NCBI RefSeq assembly: GCF_004193775.1
Contig: NC_041004.1
Coordinates: forward strand, 3,052,718 to 3,116,717
Length of the DNA: 64,000 bases
From: Glycine soja
Taxonomy: Eukaryota > Streptophyta > Magnoliopsida > Fabales > Fabaceae
Direction of reading: 5' to 3'
Positions 23,160 through 36,025 of the stretch are shown here, piece by piece. The notes under the pieces were generated by a model, which worked only from the letters and a program-made list of their open reading frames with translations, had not been told where the DNA came from and did not search any database. Positions within the stretch are counted from its first letter, which is position 1. Every line of letters begins with the position of its first letter. A program made the position numbers and the translations under genes.

Positions 23160-26100
23160 TGCCTTTTTTAAAAAATACACATTTTTATATATTTTTTATA
23201 TTTTCTCAAACTATTAATTATTTTCAGCTTTTATATGCTAAGATTTCTTTTTCACTCCCTCTCAAATCTTATATAACTTTGACTTTTAATTTTTATATCA
23301 AAATAACATTATTTTGCGTCTTAATTAAACTTTAACTACTTATACTCTTAGTATTTTCAATTTTTCAAATTTAATTATTTTCTCCTAAATCTATTACTAC
23401 TTTTAATTATTTATTTGTGTTATATATATAATTCTTTCGTTGATGCAACTTGCCTGTAATACGTGTTGTCTATATTTTGTAATACAAACATATCACGCAT
23501 CCGTATGTGATATATTTTAATAATTTATATCCCCAATTTTTTTAAACAATTTCGGTTATTATTTGATTCAATGGACCACTTTTATTATAACAGTTTTAAT
23601 TATAAAGTCGTTCAATTATTCTTCTCGGACCACTTACACAATTACATGTTTATTTCAATTTATATCTTGGACCACTTACACACTTACATGTTTATTTCAA
23701 TTTATATCCCAAATAACTTTTTTTAAAATGTTAACTAATATCAAAATAATGGATGATGAAGATGAACTGTTTTCTATTTACTAATAAGAATTGTAAACTA
23801 TTCATTGACCCCTCTGAATATTGATTTAAAGTTATACTTTTCATGAGCTTTTACTAATAAAATTAGTTGCATAAATGGTGAGAGGTTAGTGTAGTCATGG
23901 AGATATTTTATATAAACTATGTTTGTATAAATTATAAATATTCATAGGGGAATAAAATGAAAAAATAAAATGAATTGAATTTTTCTTAAAAGTTGTGAGG
24001 GTTTAAAAAACTTCTTTATGAAGATAATAAAATAAAGTGAGCTTATATCATCATTAGTGTTATAAACTCTCTTTTTTATTTTATTTCTTTCTCTTTCTAT
24101 TGGAACTACGTGATTTTTGGAGTGTGCAAAGCATACAGCACCTTCTAGTAATTTAAAATTAACTTACGCACTTAATTTTTGTAAAACATTTTTTATTCAA
24201 CTTATAAAAAATTAAGATGCATAAGTTTATTTTAACGTGAAGAAATTTAAATGTATTTTACTTTTTCTTTTCTATAAGTATTTGTGGATGAAATTATTAA
24301 AAAAGTCTTTATACATATTTAAGTAAACTATGCATGCATGGTCTTAAGGACGGAAAATAAATTAAGTCGAATTAATCTGAATCAAAGTCAAATTGATTTG
24401 ATACAAAATGATTTAGTTTAAAGTTTGACTCAATTTTAATATGAATCCTTTTTTCCAATTTAATTAAAACTTAGAAACAATTCGGTTCAATTCATAAGTT
24501 AAATTTGATTTAAAATTATAATTATGATATATTTTTATATATTTATTTATTTAATAAAATAAAAAGAAACATTAATTATATGAATTAAATAATGTAATAT
24601 ATAATTCAACTTATTTGGTTAATAAACTAAATTTAACCAAATCTAAATCTAATTTCAAATTATTTCAATTGATTGTCGAATAGATTTCGTCTTTTCAAGT
24701 GACTTCTACAACCATTTTTTTAAAAAGCATCTCTACAGCCGTTTAGTGCTTGTTGAAATGATATCATTTCAAGAAAATAATTTATTAATAACAAAATTTA
24801 ATGATGAAAGTTTCATTAGCAAAATTTTAGTCACGAATTTTTAAAAGTTACATATAAATTGATTTGTAACTTAAGTTAATGATTTTTGCATGTAATCTTT
24901 TAATTCGAAAGAATAAAAAGAAAAAAAAATACAAAACATAATTAAAAAAACAATTCAAAATATAAATATTCCTTCTAAACTCAAATATAATTACAAATAC
25001 CTAATTTCACATTGTTTAAGAATGTTAAATTTAGTTTTCTTGATTTAAAACATAATAATTATCTAACTGAGGAAGTGATTGATAATTACTACGTGTCTTT
25101 GTTTTATGTTTTCTCGATGTCATTCCTAGTAGCAATGAAAATGCTATAACTTTATTTAATTTAAAAATAATAATTTATTCAATTATAAATTATTATGTAT
25201 AATAAATTTATTAATTTTTATAATAATTATATTAAATCATATGATTGTTGATTTCTAATTAATTGCAAGGTAAAACTTTTAACACAAAGAAAAACATAGA
25301 AATTAAACTCAATAAAGGACGTGATGGATAATGAATGTAATAAGAAATAAAATAAAATAGGAAAAAGGAAAAATATTGTTTGCAAATTAAAATCAAATTA
25401 ATTTTGAGATTTTTTTTTCATTTTTAAAATATTGGATAACTTTATAAATAATTATATATAATATATTTCTGTCTTTATTTTTTGGTAGAAATGTATTTCG
25501 GTCATTTTAAAATACATTACTTTCATATATCCAATTTTTATAAATATAATAATAATACACCTTTATCACTTTTTTTTTTTTGGGGTATTACACATTTATC
25601 ACATGTTCCCTTAAATCATTGACAGCCACACCCATTTATATATCAATAATGAATGCACGATTTAAAAAAAAAAATGGACCATTCATGATGTGATATGACA
25701 TTTTTAATTGGTCCATACAGATCCTGCATGGAGTATGGACCCATTATAGAGATTTTATTTATTTTGCAAAAAAAAATAATTAATTATACTAAGTAGGTTC
25801 CAGTGTTGTGTCACCTCAAATTTAAACGTAGTGGAGCCTTGCAATGTAATATATCTCGATCTCGATTTGCGTGTCTTCAAGCCAGAATCAAAATTATTGT
25901 TCTTAGTGCTAACTATGGCTTGTTTAATAGATAAGGATATGGTAGATAGAAATAATATCAAAAAAAATAAAAATAGGTGATAAATAAAATGAAGAAATAA
26001 GCATATTTTGTTGAAGAAAAAGAGAGAGAAATAAGTATAAAGTCACTCACTTTACTATATCTCATGCGTAATCGTGATTGCATAACAAAATATTTTTTTA

Positions 26101-26300
26101 TACATTTGCATAACGAAATATAGACAACACCTATGCGAAAATGTTCAATAAAACAGAAAATAGTCATATTATTAGGTATTTCTGTAAAAAAAAAAATCAT
26201 ATTATTAGGTGTTAATCAAATGATCCTTGGATATTCTTAGGTGTAGATACTCATATATAGAGATAGAGAGTGTACACACATAAAAATACTCATAGAGTGA
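23160..26300. other. AT-rich intergenic DNA with a 42-bp tandem duplication
   Basis: No coding region recognised. A 42-bp unit containing GGACCACTTACACA is tandemly duplicated at 23625-23666 and 23667-23708, with a further partial GGACCACTT at 23572. The rest is low-complexity A/T DNA that includes the distal arginase promoter. Confidence 0.6.
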
Positions 26301-26309
26301 AAAAAATTA

Positions 26310-28905
26310 TCGATATAATTAATTATATGATGATATATATGAGAAAAAAAAATATCGAACATATTTGTCCACCTTCCTCTCTTACCCACCCAAACAAAAA
26401 AAAAGAATAAAATAAAAAACTGTGTCGTACTTGATAAAAGATACATTTATAAAGTGACGCTTGTAAATGAATGCAGTTGCACCTAATCCCAGATATCATT
26501 TGTTTAGTGCAAGAAAAATAGAGTGAAAAAGACAGATGATAGCCAAAAATAAAAATATAAATACAATATATTCAAACTATATTTTTTATATTTAAATAAA
26601 TCTATACAATCAACAAGTATAATATATCGTCTTTGTACTCCAGTCCATCTCTATATCAATAGCATTTCATTTTGCTTCTTAAAAAAATCTATAATGTACC
26701 TTTAATTATATTTAATTGTTTTTTTACATTTAAGAAAATCTATCCATGACAGTTCAAAAGTAAATATGAGGTGATATCTTATATTTAATTTTTTTTATTG
26801 AATATCAAGAAGTCAATAATAATTAGTTAAATTCAATTTTCTTAAACTTTAAGTAAGATCTCAAGTTCAAATTTTATAAATAAAAAAATATGTTTGAAAA
26901 AATAATTCCAATGATTATAAATTAATTATTAATAAAATTAATAAATATTTTACGTTAGTGATCTGGTGAAAAAAAAAAACTTTCCCATTAAATTTATCTT
27001 ATATTGTATGATATATAGCCTAAGCACAATGGTTGTTGACATGTTGTCGGGGTGTTCATGTAAAATAAAGTTCACAGTTGAAATTCATGTACGTTGCTTA
27101 CATAGGGATAGACAAAAAAAGTGAATTGAGTTGTTTGAGAATTAAGTCAAATTGAAAAACAATTCGTTTGAACCAATCTGAGCACAATGGTTGTTGACAT
27201 GCTATCGGGTGTTCATGTAAAACAAAGTTCACTGTTGAAATTCATGTACGCTACTTACATAGGGACGACAAAAAAAGTGAATTGAATAGTCCTGAGAATT
27301 AAGTCAAACTGAAAAACAATTCGTTCGAATCAATCTGAAACGTTCACTACACTATTTATACTTTGTTACTAACTTGTTACTATTTAACTTCAAATATTGT
27401 TGGTGTAGTCAATCTAATAGTAAAGGATTAAATCCAATCTATAATTTTCAACTGTCTTGATTTTCTTATGGAATGAAAAAAACAGAGGGCTGCACAATAA
27501 AGAAAGATTAAAGCTTACTCCTCATCATCTTATGTAATGTATAATTGAGTGGTTTAAACCACTTTTTCCAACAGAGAGAAAACCTATCTTTTAGGTTGGT
27601 ATGTTCCATTAGCATGGGTACGCGTGCTACCTTACAATGAATATGAACTCAAACATATTAATAAACCAATAGTATTTTATTATTTTAATCTCAAAAATGG
27701 TTTCATTTGGATTTCAATCTTGCAAACAATTAGATTTGCCGTGCACATTATACACACTTGAAGGCATAACAAAATTATAGGCTTAACTAACATTTTACTA
27801 CGGGGAAAATATTTCATTTTGATTTTATTACTTAAATTATCATTCTTTTTTATTTTTGTATTTCACATTATGTTGGATTTTAGTACATATCATTTGTAAA
27901 ATTTTGTTAAATGATGTCATAACAAATTAATAAAGAATTATATCATTAATTAGATATCATTGAATAATAATATGATATCATTTAAGAATTTTTTAATAAA
28001 AGTGAATATTAAAATATAAAAAGTATTGGGTGCAAAAATAGAAACAATGATAATTTAAGTAGTAAAATCAAAATGATGTATTTTACTGACAATAAAAAAT
28101 TATTTAAGTCAAAATTGTATGTTAAAACAAATTTCTTAGTTTAGTTATAGACCAATTTACTATTATACAAAACACATATTTTTCATATTATTTTAGTTTC
28201 TTAAGCTACATATTCTATGCGGGAGAAACAAAGGTACGTTGTCTTGTTTTTTTTTTTTCCAACTCTGAACTATTATAACTCGTAAGTAGTACAGTTCAGC
28301 AGTAAGTGTTTTAGCAGTTTGAGTTTTTGAAATTTAACAAACAAAATGGTTCACTTCAGTTTTAAATTTTAATTAAAAATAGTTCAAATTTTAAGTTCAG
28401 TTAGGTTTGATTCTTGAAGGTTCAGTTCAATTAAGTTCTTCTTAACGCCATTCTCTTTCTGTAAGTCAGCACTAAGTATAATTACAAAATAGCCTTTTTC
28501 CGCTTGGTGACGAGTACATCGGAAACCACACTGTATGTTGGAGAAACCAAATATGATACACATATATACGCTATAATATAGTAATATATAAAATTAATTT
28601 TAAAATAGCATAAAAAATAAAAAACCAGAGAATTCATATTTTAAAACTGATATAACATGTATATTAAAGGAAGATTATTAGAGAGACTAGCTAATTTGAA
28701 CAAAAGTACTTTAAAAAGGCCGTCATCATATTATTATTTATCTCAATATATCGTTCTAATAAATGATAATTCGGACAAATGAATTTAATTTTTTTTATAA
28801 CTAAAATTATTTAATAACTTCCTAAAGCATTACACCACTACAACTTTTTAAAAAATAAAGGAAAATAATTAATGTGATCAATAATACATTATTCACCATA
28901 AAAAT
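26310..28905 (+). repeat. Unclassified long repeat, copy A
   Basis: First of four colinear copies of a non-coding AT-rich sequence. Shared landmarks in order: TGAATGCAGTTGCACCTAAT (26468), a TCTATATCAATAGCATTTC block (26650), an AATATTGTTGGTGTAGTC block (27392), a TTTTAGGTTxGTATGTTC block (27589) and a GATAATTCGGACAAATG block (28765). Copy A carries its own 158-bp internal tandem duplication (27023-27180, 27181-27337) and about 350 bp of extra sequence near 28290-28640. No open frame, terminal repeat or target duplication was identified. Confidence 0.75.
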
Positions 28906-28914
28906 ATATAAGCA

Positions 28915-30228
28915 ATCTATTTTGTACTCCATTCCATCTTGCACTCCACTCCACTCCATCTCTATATTAATAGCATTTCATTTTGCTTCTTACAAAAAAT
29001 CTATAATGTATCTTTAATTATATTCAATTTCTTTTTTATATTTAAGAAAATCTATCCATGTCAGTTCAAAAATAAATCTCGGAGATGATATCTTATATTT
29101 AATTTTTCCATTAAATATCAGGAAGTCATGAGTATAAATGATAATGAGTTAAATTCGATTTTCTTAAACATTAACTAAGATTTCAAGCTCAAATTTTATA
29201 AATATTGAATTGTGTGAGAATAAAGTCGAACTGAAAAACAAATCCTTTGGACCAAACTAAATTAAAAAAAAGTTATAAAAGTTCGAATCAAATTGCTCTA
29301 TGAATCGAGCTAAACTATTTTTTTTAAACTGAATTGTATTCTAAAAAAAAATTAGTTTTTCAGTTTCAAATCAACATTTTTCTTACTTAGTTTTAGATTA
29401 AACTATGCGTCTTTGCTCGACAGTTCATTACACTATTTACACTTGTGATTTGTTACTAACTTGTTACTATTTAACTTCAAATATTGTTGGTGTAGTCAAT
29501 CTAATAGTAAAGGATTAAATCCAATCTAATTTTCAGTTGTCTTGATTTTCTTATGGAATGAAAAAACAAAGGGCTGCACAATAAAGAGATATTAAAGCTT
29601 ACTCTTCATCTTATGCAATATATGTTTGAGTGGTCAAAATGACTTTTTCCAATAGATAAAAAACCTATCTTTTAGGTTCGTATGTTCAATTAGCATGAGT
29701 TCGTGCACCACCTTACAATGAATGTGAACTCAAACATACCAATAAACCAATAGTATTTTATTATTCAAATCTCAAAAGTGGTTTCATTCGGATTTCAATC
29801 ATGTCAACAATTAGATTTGCGGTCCACATTATGCACATTTGAAGGCATAACAAAATTATAGGCTTAACTAGCATTTTACTATCGGAAAAATATTTCATTT
29901 TGATTTTATTACTTAAATTATAATTCTCTTTTATTTTTGTATTTTACATTTTTATGTTAGATATATTTTAGTATATATGATAAGTAAAATTTCGTTAAAT
30001 GATGTCGTAACAAATTAATAAAGTATCATATCATCAATTACATATCATTTAATAAGGATAAAGTATCACATAATTAATTATTAATCATTTATGAATCTTT
30101 CAATAAAAGTGAGTATTAAAATATAAAAAGTATGGGGTACTAAAATAGAAACAATATTAATTTAAGTAGTAAAATCAAGATGATGTATTTTATGACAATA
30201 AAAAATTATTTAAGTCAAAATTGTATGT
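28915..30228 (+). repeat. Unclassified long repeat, copy B (truncated at both ends)
   Basis: Colinear with copies A and C from a TTTGTACTCCA block to a GTCAAAATTGTATGTTG block. Its left end directly abuts copy A. Its right end is cut exactly where the Myb/SANT fragment begins. Confidence 0.75.
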
Positions 30229-30930
30229 TGAATCCCACCTATTTCTAAATTGTTTATATTTATATATCAAATTTGTTGCCTTATTGAACTTTTCTGCAGT
30301 ATTTGTCCAACCAAGCTTAGTGAAGTGGTTGTGAGGTTTATTTCCAGCATTCACCTCTTCTATGCACACTTTCAACATAATCTCAGTATTTTTATCACAC
30401 CATTCTGCTTTCTTTCTTTTCACAGGAACTTGATTGAGAGATATTTCACAAGCTTAATGAAACAAACAAATGCATAACCCTAATCTATAACAATTCAAAA
30501 TTTAATGAGAAGAAAAAGAAATTAATGAAGAATTGGTTAACATGTGATGCTAACAAAGGAAGAAGAAGAGATGACGAAGGATGATCGGAAGATGACCAAG
30601 GATGATCGGAAAGAATGACGAAGGATGATCGGAAGCACGAGAGAGAAATTTTGAGGAAGGCACAACACATTGTGAGGAACAAGAGAGATAAATTTTGAGG
30701 GTTTAGAAAATGAGGAGGACATGTTTTGTCATTTTGAAATTTTTTGAGGACATAATTGTCCAAGCATTATTTTGGGGATAGATTCCCGAAAAAAAAGATT
30801 TGCTTAAAGCTTTTACTTTTATAAAAGCTAAAAAAAATTTAATAATCACACATTCTTAAAAAATAAAAAAGATCTTTTTCTAGTAGATAAGATGGTAAAA
30901 GATCTTTTGGACTGCATCCAAACGGACCCG
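30229..30930 (-). pseudogene. Myb/SANT-like (trihelix-type) domain fragment in a transposon-like insert
   Basis: On the minus strand, 30423-30229 encodes one domain with CIEEVNAGNKP, HFTKLGW and YKQFRNRWDS. This matches the Myb/SANT-like domain (Myb_DNA-bind_3) found in plant L10-interacting-type and PIF/Harbinger-associated proteins. The frame ends abruptly after the WDS codons, where copy B begins. Next to it, 30563-30640 holds imperfect repeats of an 18-nt GACGAAGGATGATCGGAA unit. The right border, GCATCCAAACGGACCC in + orientation (about 30914-30929), looks like a DNA-transposon terminus. Probably a fragment carried by, or left from, a Harbinger-type element; only one end was found. Confidence 0.55.
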
Positions 30931-33400
30931 TATACCCTTTGTAAATGTGAATTTCTCTACGTAGATAAAAACTTGTTGTCTGCACACACAACTACACATT
31001 TGATCATTTTTTTATGACCTTAGTAACAAACTACCTTGTATAGTGAATGTCTAATAGTTATCATAGTAATAAATCTGGATAAAGTAAATGGTAGATCATT
31101 GAGTTGTATAGTTTAGCTCTAGGGATTCGTTTCTTAGTTTGTTCAGACAACATATTGCTAATTTGTTGCATTCTCTCAATTTTCTCTCACAGTGATGATA
31201 TTTATCGTGAAAATGTCTTTATTTTTTTGTTGCTTGGTGTAAATATTTTCTTCTAATTTTCTATGATTTTTCTTTACTTTTACTCAAATTTCCTGGCTAT
31301 TCTCTCTCTAACTATGGCATTCTCAACATAATTAATTATATGGTGGTATGAGAAAAGAAAGATCGAACTTATTGTCCATCCTCCCCTCTCACCCCAGTTA
31401 TCATTTGTTTAGTGCAAGAAAAATAGAGTGAAAAAAACAAAAAATAGAAAGATAAATACAATGTATCCAAACTATATTTTTTTATATTTAAATAAATCTA
31501 TCGAATGAATGAGTTATAATATATGGTCTTTGTACTCCACTCCATCTTGTACTCCAGTCCATCTCTATATTAATAGCATTTCATTTTGCTTCTTACAAAA
31601 ATCTATAATGTATCTTTAATTATATTCAATTGCTTTTTTACATTTAAGAAAATCTATCCATGACAATTAAAAAATAAATCTCGGAGATGATATCAAATAT
31701 TTAATTTTTCCATTAAATATCAAGAAGTCATAAGTATGAATGATAATGAGTTAAATTCGATTTCCTTAAACTTTAAGTAAGATTTCAACCTCAAATTTTA
31801 TAAATAAAAAAAATATGTTTGAAAAAATGATCCTGATGATTAAAATTTAATCATTAATAAAATTAATAAATATTTTACGCTAGTGTTCTGGTGAAAAAAA
31901 AACTTTCCCGTTAAATTTACCTTGTATTGTATGATATATAGCCTAAGCACAATGGTTGTTGACATGTTATAGGGGTGTTTATGTAAGATAAAGTTCACTT
32001 GAAATGTTCATGTTCATGTACGCGGCTAGAATAGGGACGGACAAAAAAAGTGAATTGAATTGTGTGAGAATTAAGCAGAACTAAAAAATAATTTGTTCGA
32101 ACCAAACTGAATTGAAAAAAAGTTATAAAAGTTCGAATCAAATTGCTCTATGAATCGAGCTAAACTATTTTTTTTGAACTGAATTGTATTCTAAAAAAAT
32201 TAGTTTTTCAGTTTCAAATCAACATTTTTCTTACTTAGTTTTAGATTAAACTGTGCGTCTGTGCTCGAAACAGTTCATTACACTATTTACACTTGTAATT
32301 TATTACTAACTTATTACTATTTAACTTCAAATATTGTTGGTGTAGTCAATCTAATAGTAAAGGATTAAATCCAATCTATAATTTTCAACTGTCTTGATTT
32401 TCTTATGGAATAAAAAAACAGAGGGCTGCACAATAAAGAGATATTAAAGCTTACTCTTCATCTTCTTATGCAATATATGTTTGAGTGGTCTAAATGACTT
32501 TTTCCAATAGATAAAAAACCTATCTTTTAGGTTCGTATGTTCAATTAGCATGAGTACGCGCGCCACCTTACAATGAATGTGAACTCAAACATACCAATAA
32601 ACCAATAGTATTTTATTATTCTAATCTCAAAAGTGATTTCATTCGGATTTCAATCATGCCAACAATTACATTTGCGGTCCACATTATGCACATTTGAAGG
32701 TATAACAAAATCATAGGCTTAACTAGCATTTTACTACCGGAAAAATATTTCATTTTGATTTTATTACTTAAATTATGATTCCCTTTTATTTTTGTATTTT
32801 ACATTTTTATGTTAGATATATTTTAGTATATATGATAAGTAAAATTTCGTTAAATGATGTCGTAACAAGTTAATAAAGTATCATATCATTAATTACATAT
32901 CATTTAATAAGGATAAAATATCACATCATTAATTATAAATCATTTATGAATCTTTCAATAAAAGTGAGTATTAAAATATGAAAAGTATGGAGTACTAAAA
33001 TAGAAACAATATTAATTTAAGTAGTAAAATCAAGATGATGTACATTTTATGAGGGAGAAACAAAGGCACCATGTCTTGTTTTCTCTCCAACTCTGAACTA
33101 TTATAAATCATAAGTAGTACATATTTTAAAATTGATAACATGTATATTAAAGGAAGATTAATAGAGAGAGTAGCTGGTTTGAACAAACATACTTTAAAAA
33201 GGCCACCATTACATTATTTACCTTAATATATCGTTCTAATGAATGATAATTCGGACAAATGAATTTAATTTTTTTTATAACTAAAATTATTTAATAACTT
33301 CCTAAATCATTACACCACTACAACTTTAAAAAAATAATAAAGGAAAATAATTAATGTGATCAGCAATACATTATTCACCAGAGAAATATATGAACATTAT
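30931..33400 (+). repeat. Unclassified long repeat, copy C (longest)
   Basis: Contains everything in copies A and B. It also has a 5' extension (30931-31330) otherwise seen only in copy D, just downstream of the nitroreductase-like gene: ATACCCTTTGTAxATGTGAA, then an ACACACAACTACACATTTG block. It ends near a GATAATTCGGACAAATG block and an ACATTATTCACCAG block. Short open frames in it are not conserved between copies. Confidence 0.75.
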
Positions 33401-33948
33401 TTAATATTGAATGTAATATTTTTTAAAATTAAAGTTGTTTTTATTTCAAACTTAGATGTGACAATCAAGTGTCTCTTACAATCTTGATGAAAAAAATGTA
33501 ATCCTTTTATGTTAGTCTTGGAGCACCATGACGATGGAAATGTCACCTACAAGAATTCCCACTCTCAAATCAATTCAAGTTCGAACTTCTAGGCATAGAT
33601 AAGGAGTAGAGAAAGAACATACCCTTTTCTTTGCATGATCAAGTTTGTACGAAAGCTCTTTTCTTATTCCTCGATAAATATTTTCTTATGGGTCACAACT
33701 GACAGACGCGACTGAATTTTTATTTTAAGTTGCATATTGAGAAGAATAAAACTAAGAAATCAAGCTGCCTACTATATATATGTATATTCCTAACTCTATC
33801 CCGTACGTCAAAGTGTACCCCTCACTACCTCTATTAATCACCCTCACACGATATCCAAAAAAACTCAGAAAGTGAAGATATATAACTGTGTACAGCTAGA
33901 GAGAAAGAAACAAAAAGAAAGAGACTCACTCACACACAGTCACACACC

Positions 33949-34611
33949 ATGAATCTCGTTTGGTGTCTAGAATTAGCATTGAAAGCCTACATGAACACTG
34001 TTAAATCAGTAAGGACCCTTTAATTCGAGAGAAGCATCAATCACATAATAATGTGTAACTTTCTTTCTTTAGCTGCTTCATTTTCTTTTCTTGTTTTTTA
34101 TCCCTTGATTTGCATATACGTAATTTGTTTGGCACAGTTACAACTTTGGTTGTATATGATGTATGTAAATTTGGTTATGCATGCAATAAAGTAATTGATA
34201 AATTATAAACTTAAAGATTCTGTAGTAATTAAACACATACCAAATGGATGGATATATCTTCCGGTTGAATTTCAATATGATGAATTGATATTCTTGGCCT
34301 TTGATTGTTGTTTTTGCAGTGTGAGAAATTAAAGGAATTGGGGGTACCAGAGTTGCTATCAGCCATGGCTGCAGGATGGAACACGAAATTCATAGTAGAA
34401 TCATGGTCCTACGACGGTAGATTTCGCTAGGGTTATGAGGATGGCCAAAGTGGGTCCAAAAGGAGCAGTTTTGCATGCAAGAATGCATCACATATATAGA
34501 AACTATTGTGGTGGGTTCAGATGGAGTGTGCTGCTACAAAGGGGTGTGCATGTGGTTAGGTCAGTGTTCCTTCGGGTTGGAAAGGGTTTGGATATGTATT
34601 ACATATATTGA
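33949..34611 (+). pseudogene. DUF1442 family gene with internal deletion (copy 2)
   Basis: Exon 1 (33949-34008) encodes LVWCLELALKAYMNTVKS, the N terminus of plant DUF1442 proteins, and ends at a GTAAGG donor. Exon 2 resumes at 34320 after TTTGCAG with CEKLKELGVPELLSAMAAGW. At about 34408-34415 the sequence jumps to the C-terminal part (DFARVMRMAKVGPKG, then VVRSVFLRVGKGLDMYY) in a shifted frame, so the continuous frame stops at TAG 34428-34430. From memory of the family (about 200 residues) the middle portion, roughly 80-90 residues, is missing. DUF1442 proteins have a SAM-methyltransferase-like fold but no established activity. A TATATATA at 33773-33780 may be the old TATA box. Confidence 0.82.
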
Positions 34612-35845
34612 AACACCACCTACACCAACAACAACTACTACTTAAATCAAAGGGTCCTCCTAGTCGTTGGATCAAGCTCATTGATCAACAATTAGGAGAA
34701 GAACACCATTTTTGAGTATGATCCATTTTGCTCATTTCAACATAAATTTATTATTTTGGCTGCTCAGATATATACTATCTTCTTGACCACAATATGCATG
34801 ATGTATAAACAGTTTTGCTCTTGTGTTCTAATGCATGTGTATCACCTCCTCCCCTATGTTTGTAGTTTTGTAGAAGCTTTAAGCCACTTTGTTGAACTAG
34901 TGTGTATCACCCCTTCCCCTATGTTTTGGTAGTTTGATGCATTATAATCTGGCTATGGCTGCTTAATTGAAAAGGGTGTAAGGTCTACATCAGAGAGTGT
35001 TTAAAAATATAAGATATCTAAAAAACATTGCTCGTAGTCAAAGGAAGTAAACATTTTTATAATTTGTAATAAAACAAACTGAACAGTAATTATATCCTTA
35101 TGTAAATTAAGATTGAAGAGAGTACGGATACGTATATCATTTCCTTAAAATGTTCAGATACACATAAAATTTAAAAAATGAAAGAAAAAACATCATGACG
35201 TTATTAGCAAAAATTCCAACATCTAATACAGGAAATACATATCTCCATTTCTTTTTTCCTCCATTTCATAAACTCTAAAAAAATTAAGATGATACCAACA
35301 CTATAAAGAGCGACATTTGTTCTCTCAAAAAAAAAAAAACAGAAAAAGAAAAGGAAATGGAGAGATCCATTTCCATACATCTAACTCATACTTTAATTTG
35401 AATTTCAGTATAATTACTGATCAATTGATATTTTATAGGAAAAAAATGTGAAAAAATTCCTTCTCTTTATAAATAATAATAAATCTTGGTAAAATAAAAA
35501 TCCAAACGGATCAAACGGATGAGTAGGAAAATAATAATAATTCCTTCTCTTGAAAAAATGTGAAGGAATTTCGGCTGAAGGACAAACCCATGAGCCCATG
35601 AGTATGATTGAATTCTTTAGATGTTCCCTTAATTCACTATTTAACTAAGTAAGGAAATTAGACTCAAATTCCAAACGGATCAAATTATCTAAAATACAAG
35701 AAAGAAAAGGTGAAATACACTATTTCAACCAAGTTGAGCTTATAGGAAACTACAAATAAATTTGAAAAGCAAAATTGCACATGTATTAAACTAAGCATAA
35801 GTGCAAAACCTACAATTTTCCCCTCGGTCCTAAATAACTTATATG
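34612..35845. other. 3' flank of the DUF1442 pseudogene and intergenic DNA
   Basis: 34660-34770 matches the flanks of DUF1442-derived copies 1 and 3 (TCGTTGGATCAAG block, ATTATTTTGGCTGCTCA block). A short near-duplicate, GTGTATCACCxCxTCCCCTA, occurs at about 34838 and 34901. Beyond that no gene is seen. Confidence 0.6.
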
Positions 35846-35847
35846 AA

Positions 35848-36025
35848 AATATATTATGAGCAGCCAAAATAATTTATTTGTACTCAAACTTAAGACCCTT
35901 ATGAACAAAATAGATTAATCCAAGAAAATGTGTTTTCTTCCTAACTGATCTACGTTCTTGATCCAACATCCTTAATTAATTGCACCTTCATGTGGGTCTA
36001 TATGCACACTTACCAATAGGGCCAC
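35848..36025 (-). repeat. 3' flank shared by the three DUF1442-derived copies
   Basis: On the minus strand this matches the 3' sequences of copy 1 (about 9650-9790) and copy 2 (about 34660-34770), including the TTGGATCAAG block and a TTTTGGCTGCTCATAATAT block. It shows that whole loci, not just one exon, were duplicated. Confidence 0.7.

Noticed and set aside
30485..30763. 92-codon minus-strand frame rich in SSFVILSDHP-like repeats
   Set aside because: Derives from the 18-nt direct repeat beside the Myb fragment; no independent support.
26310..33400. LTR retrotransposon hypothesis for the repeated blocks
   Set aside because: No TG...CA ends, primer-binding site, polypurine tract, gag-pol similarity or target duplication could be found.
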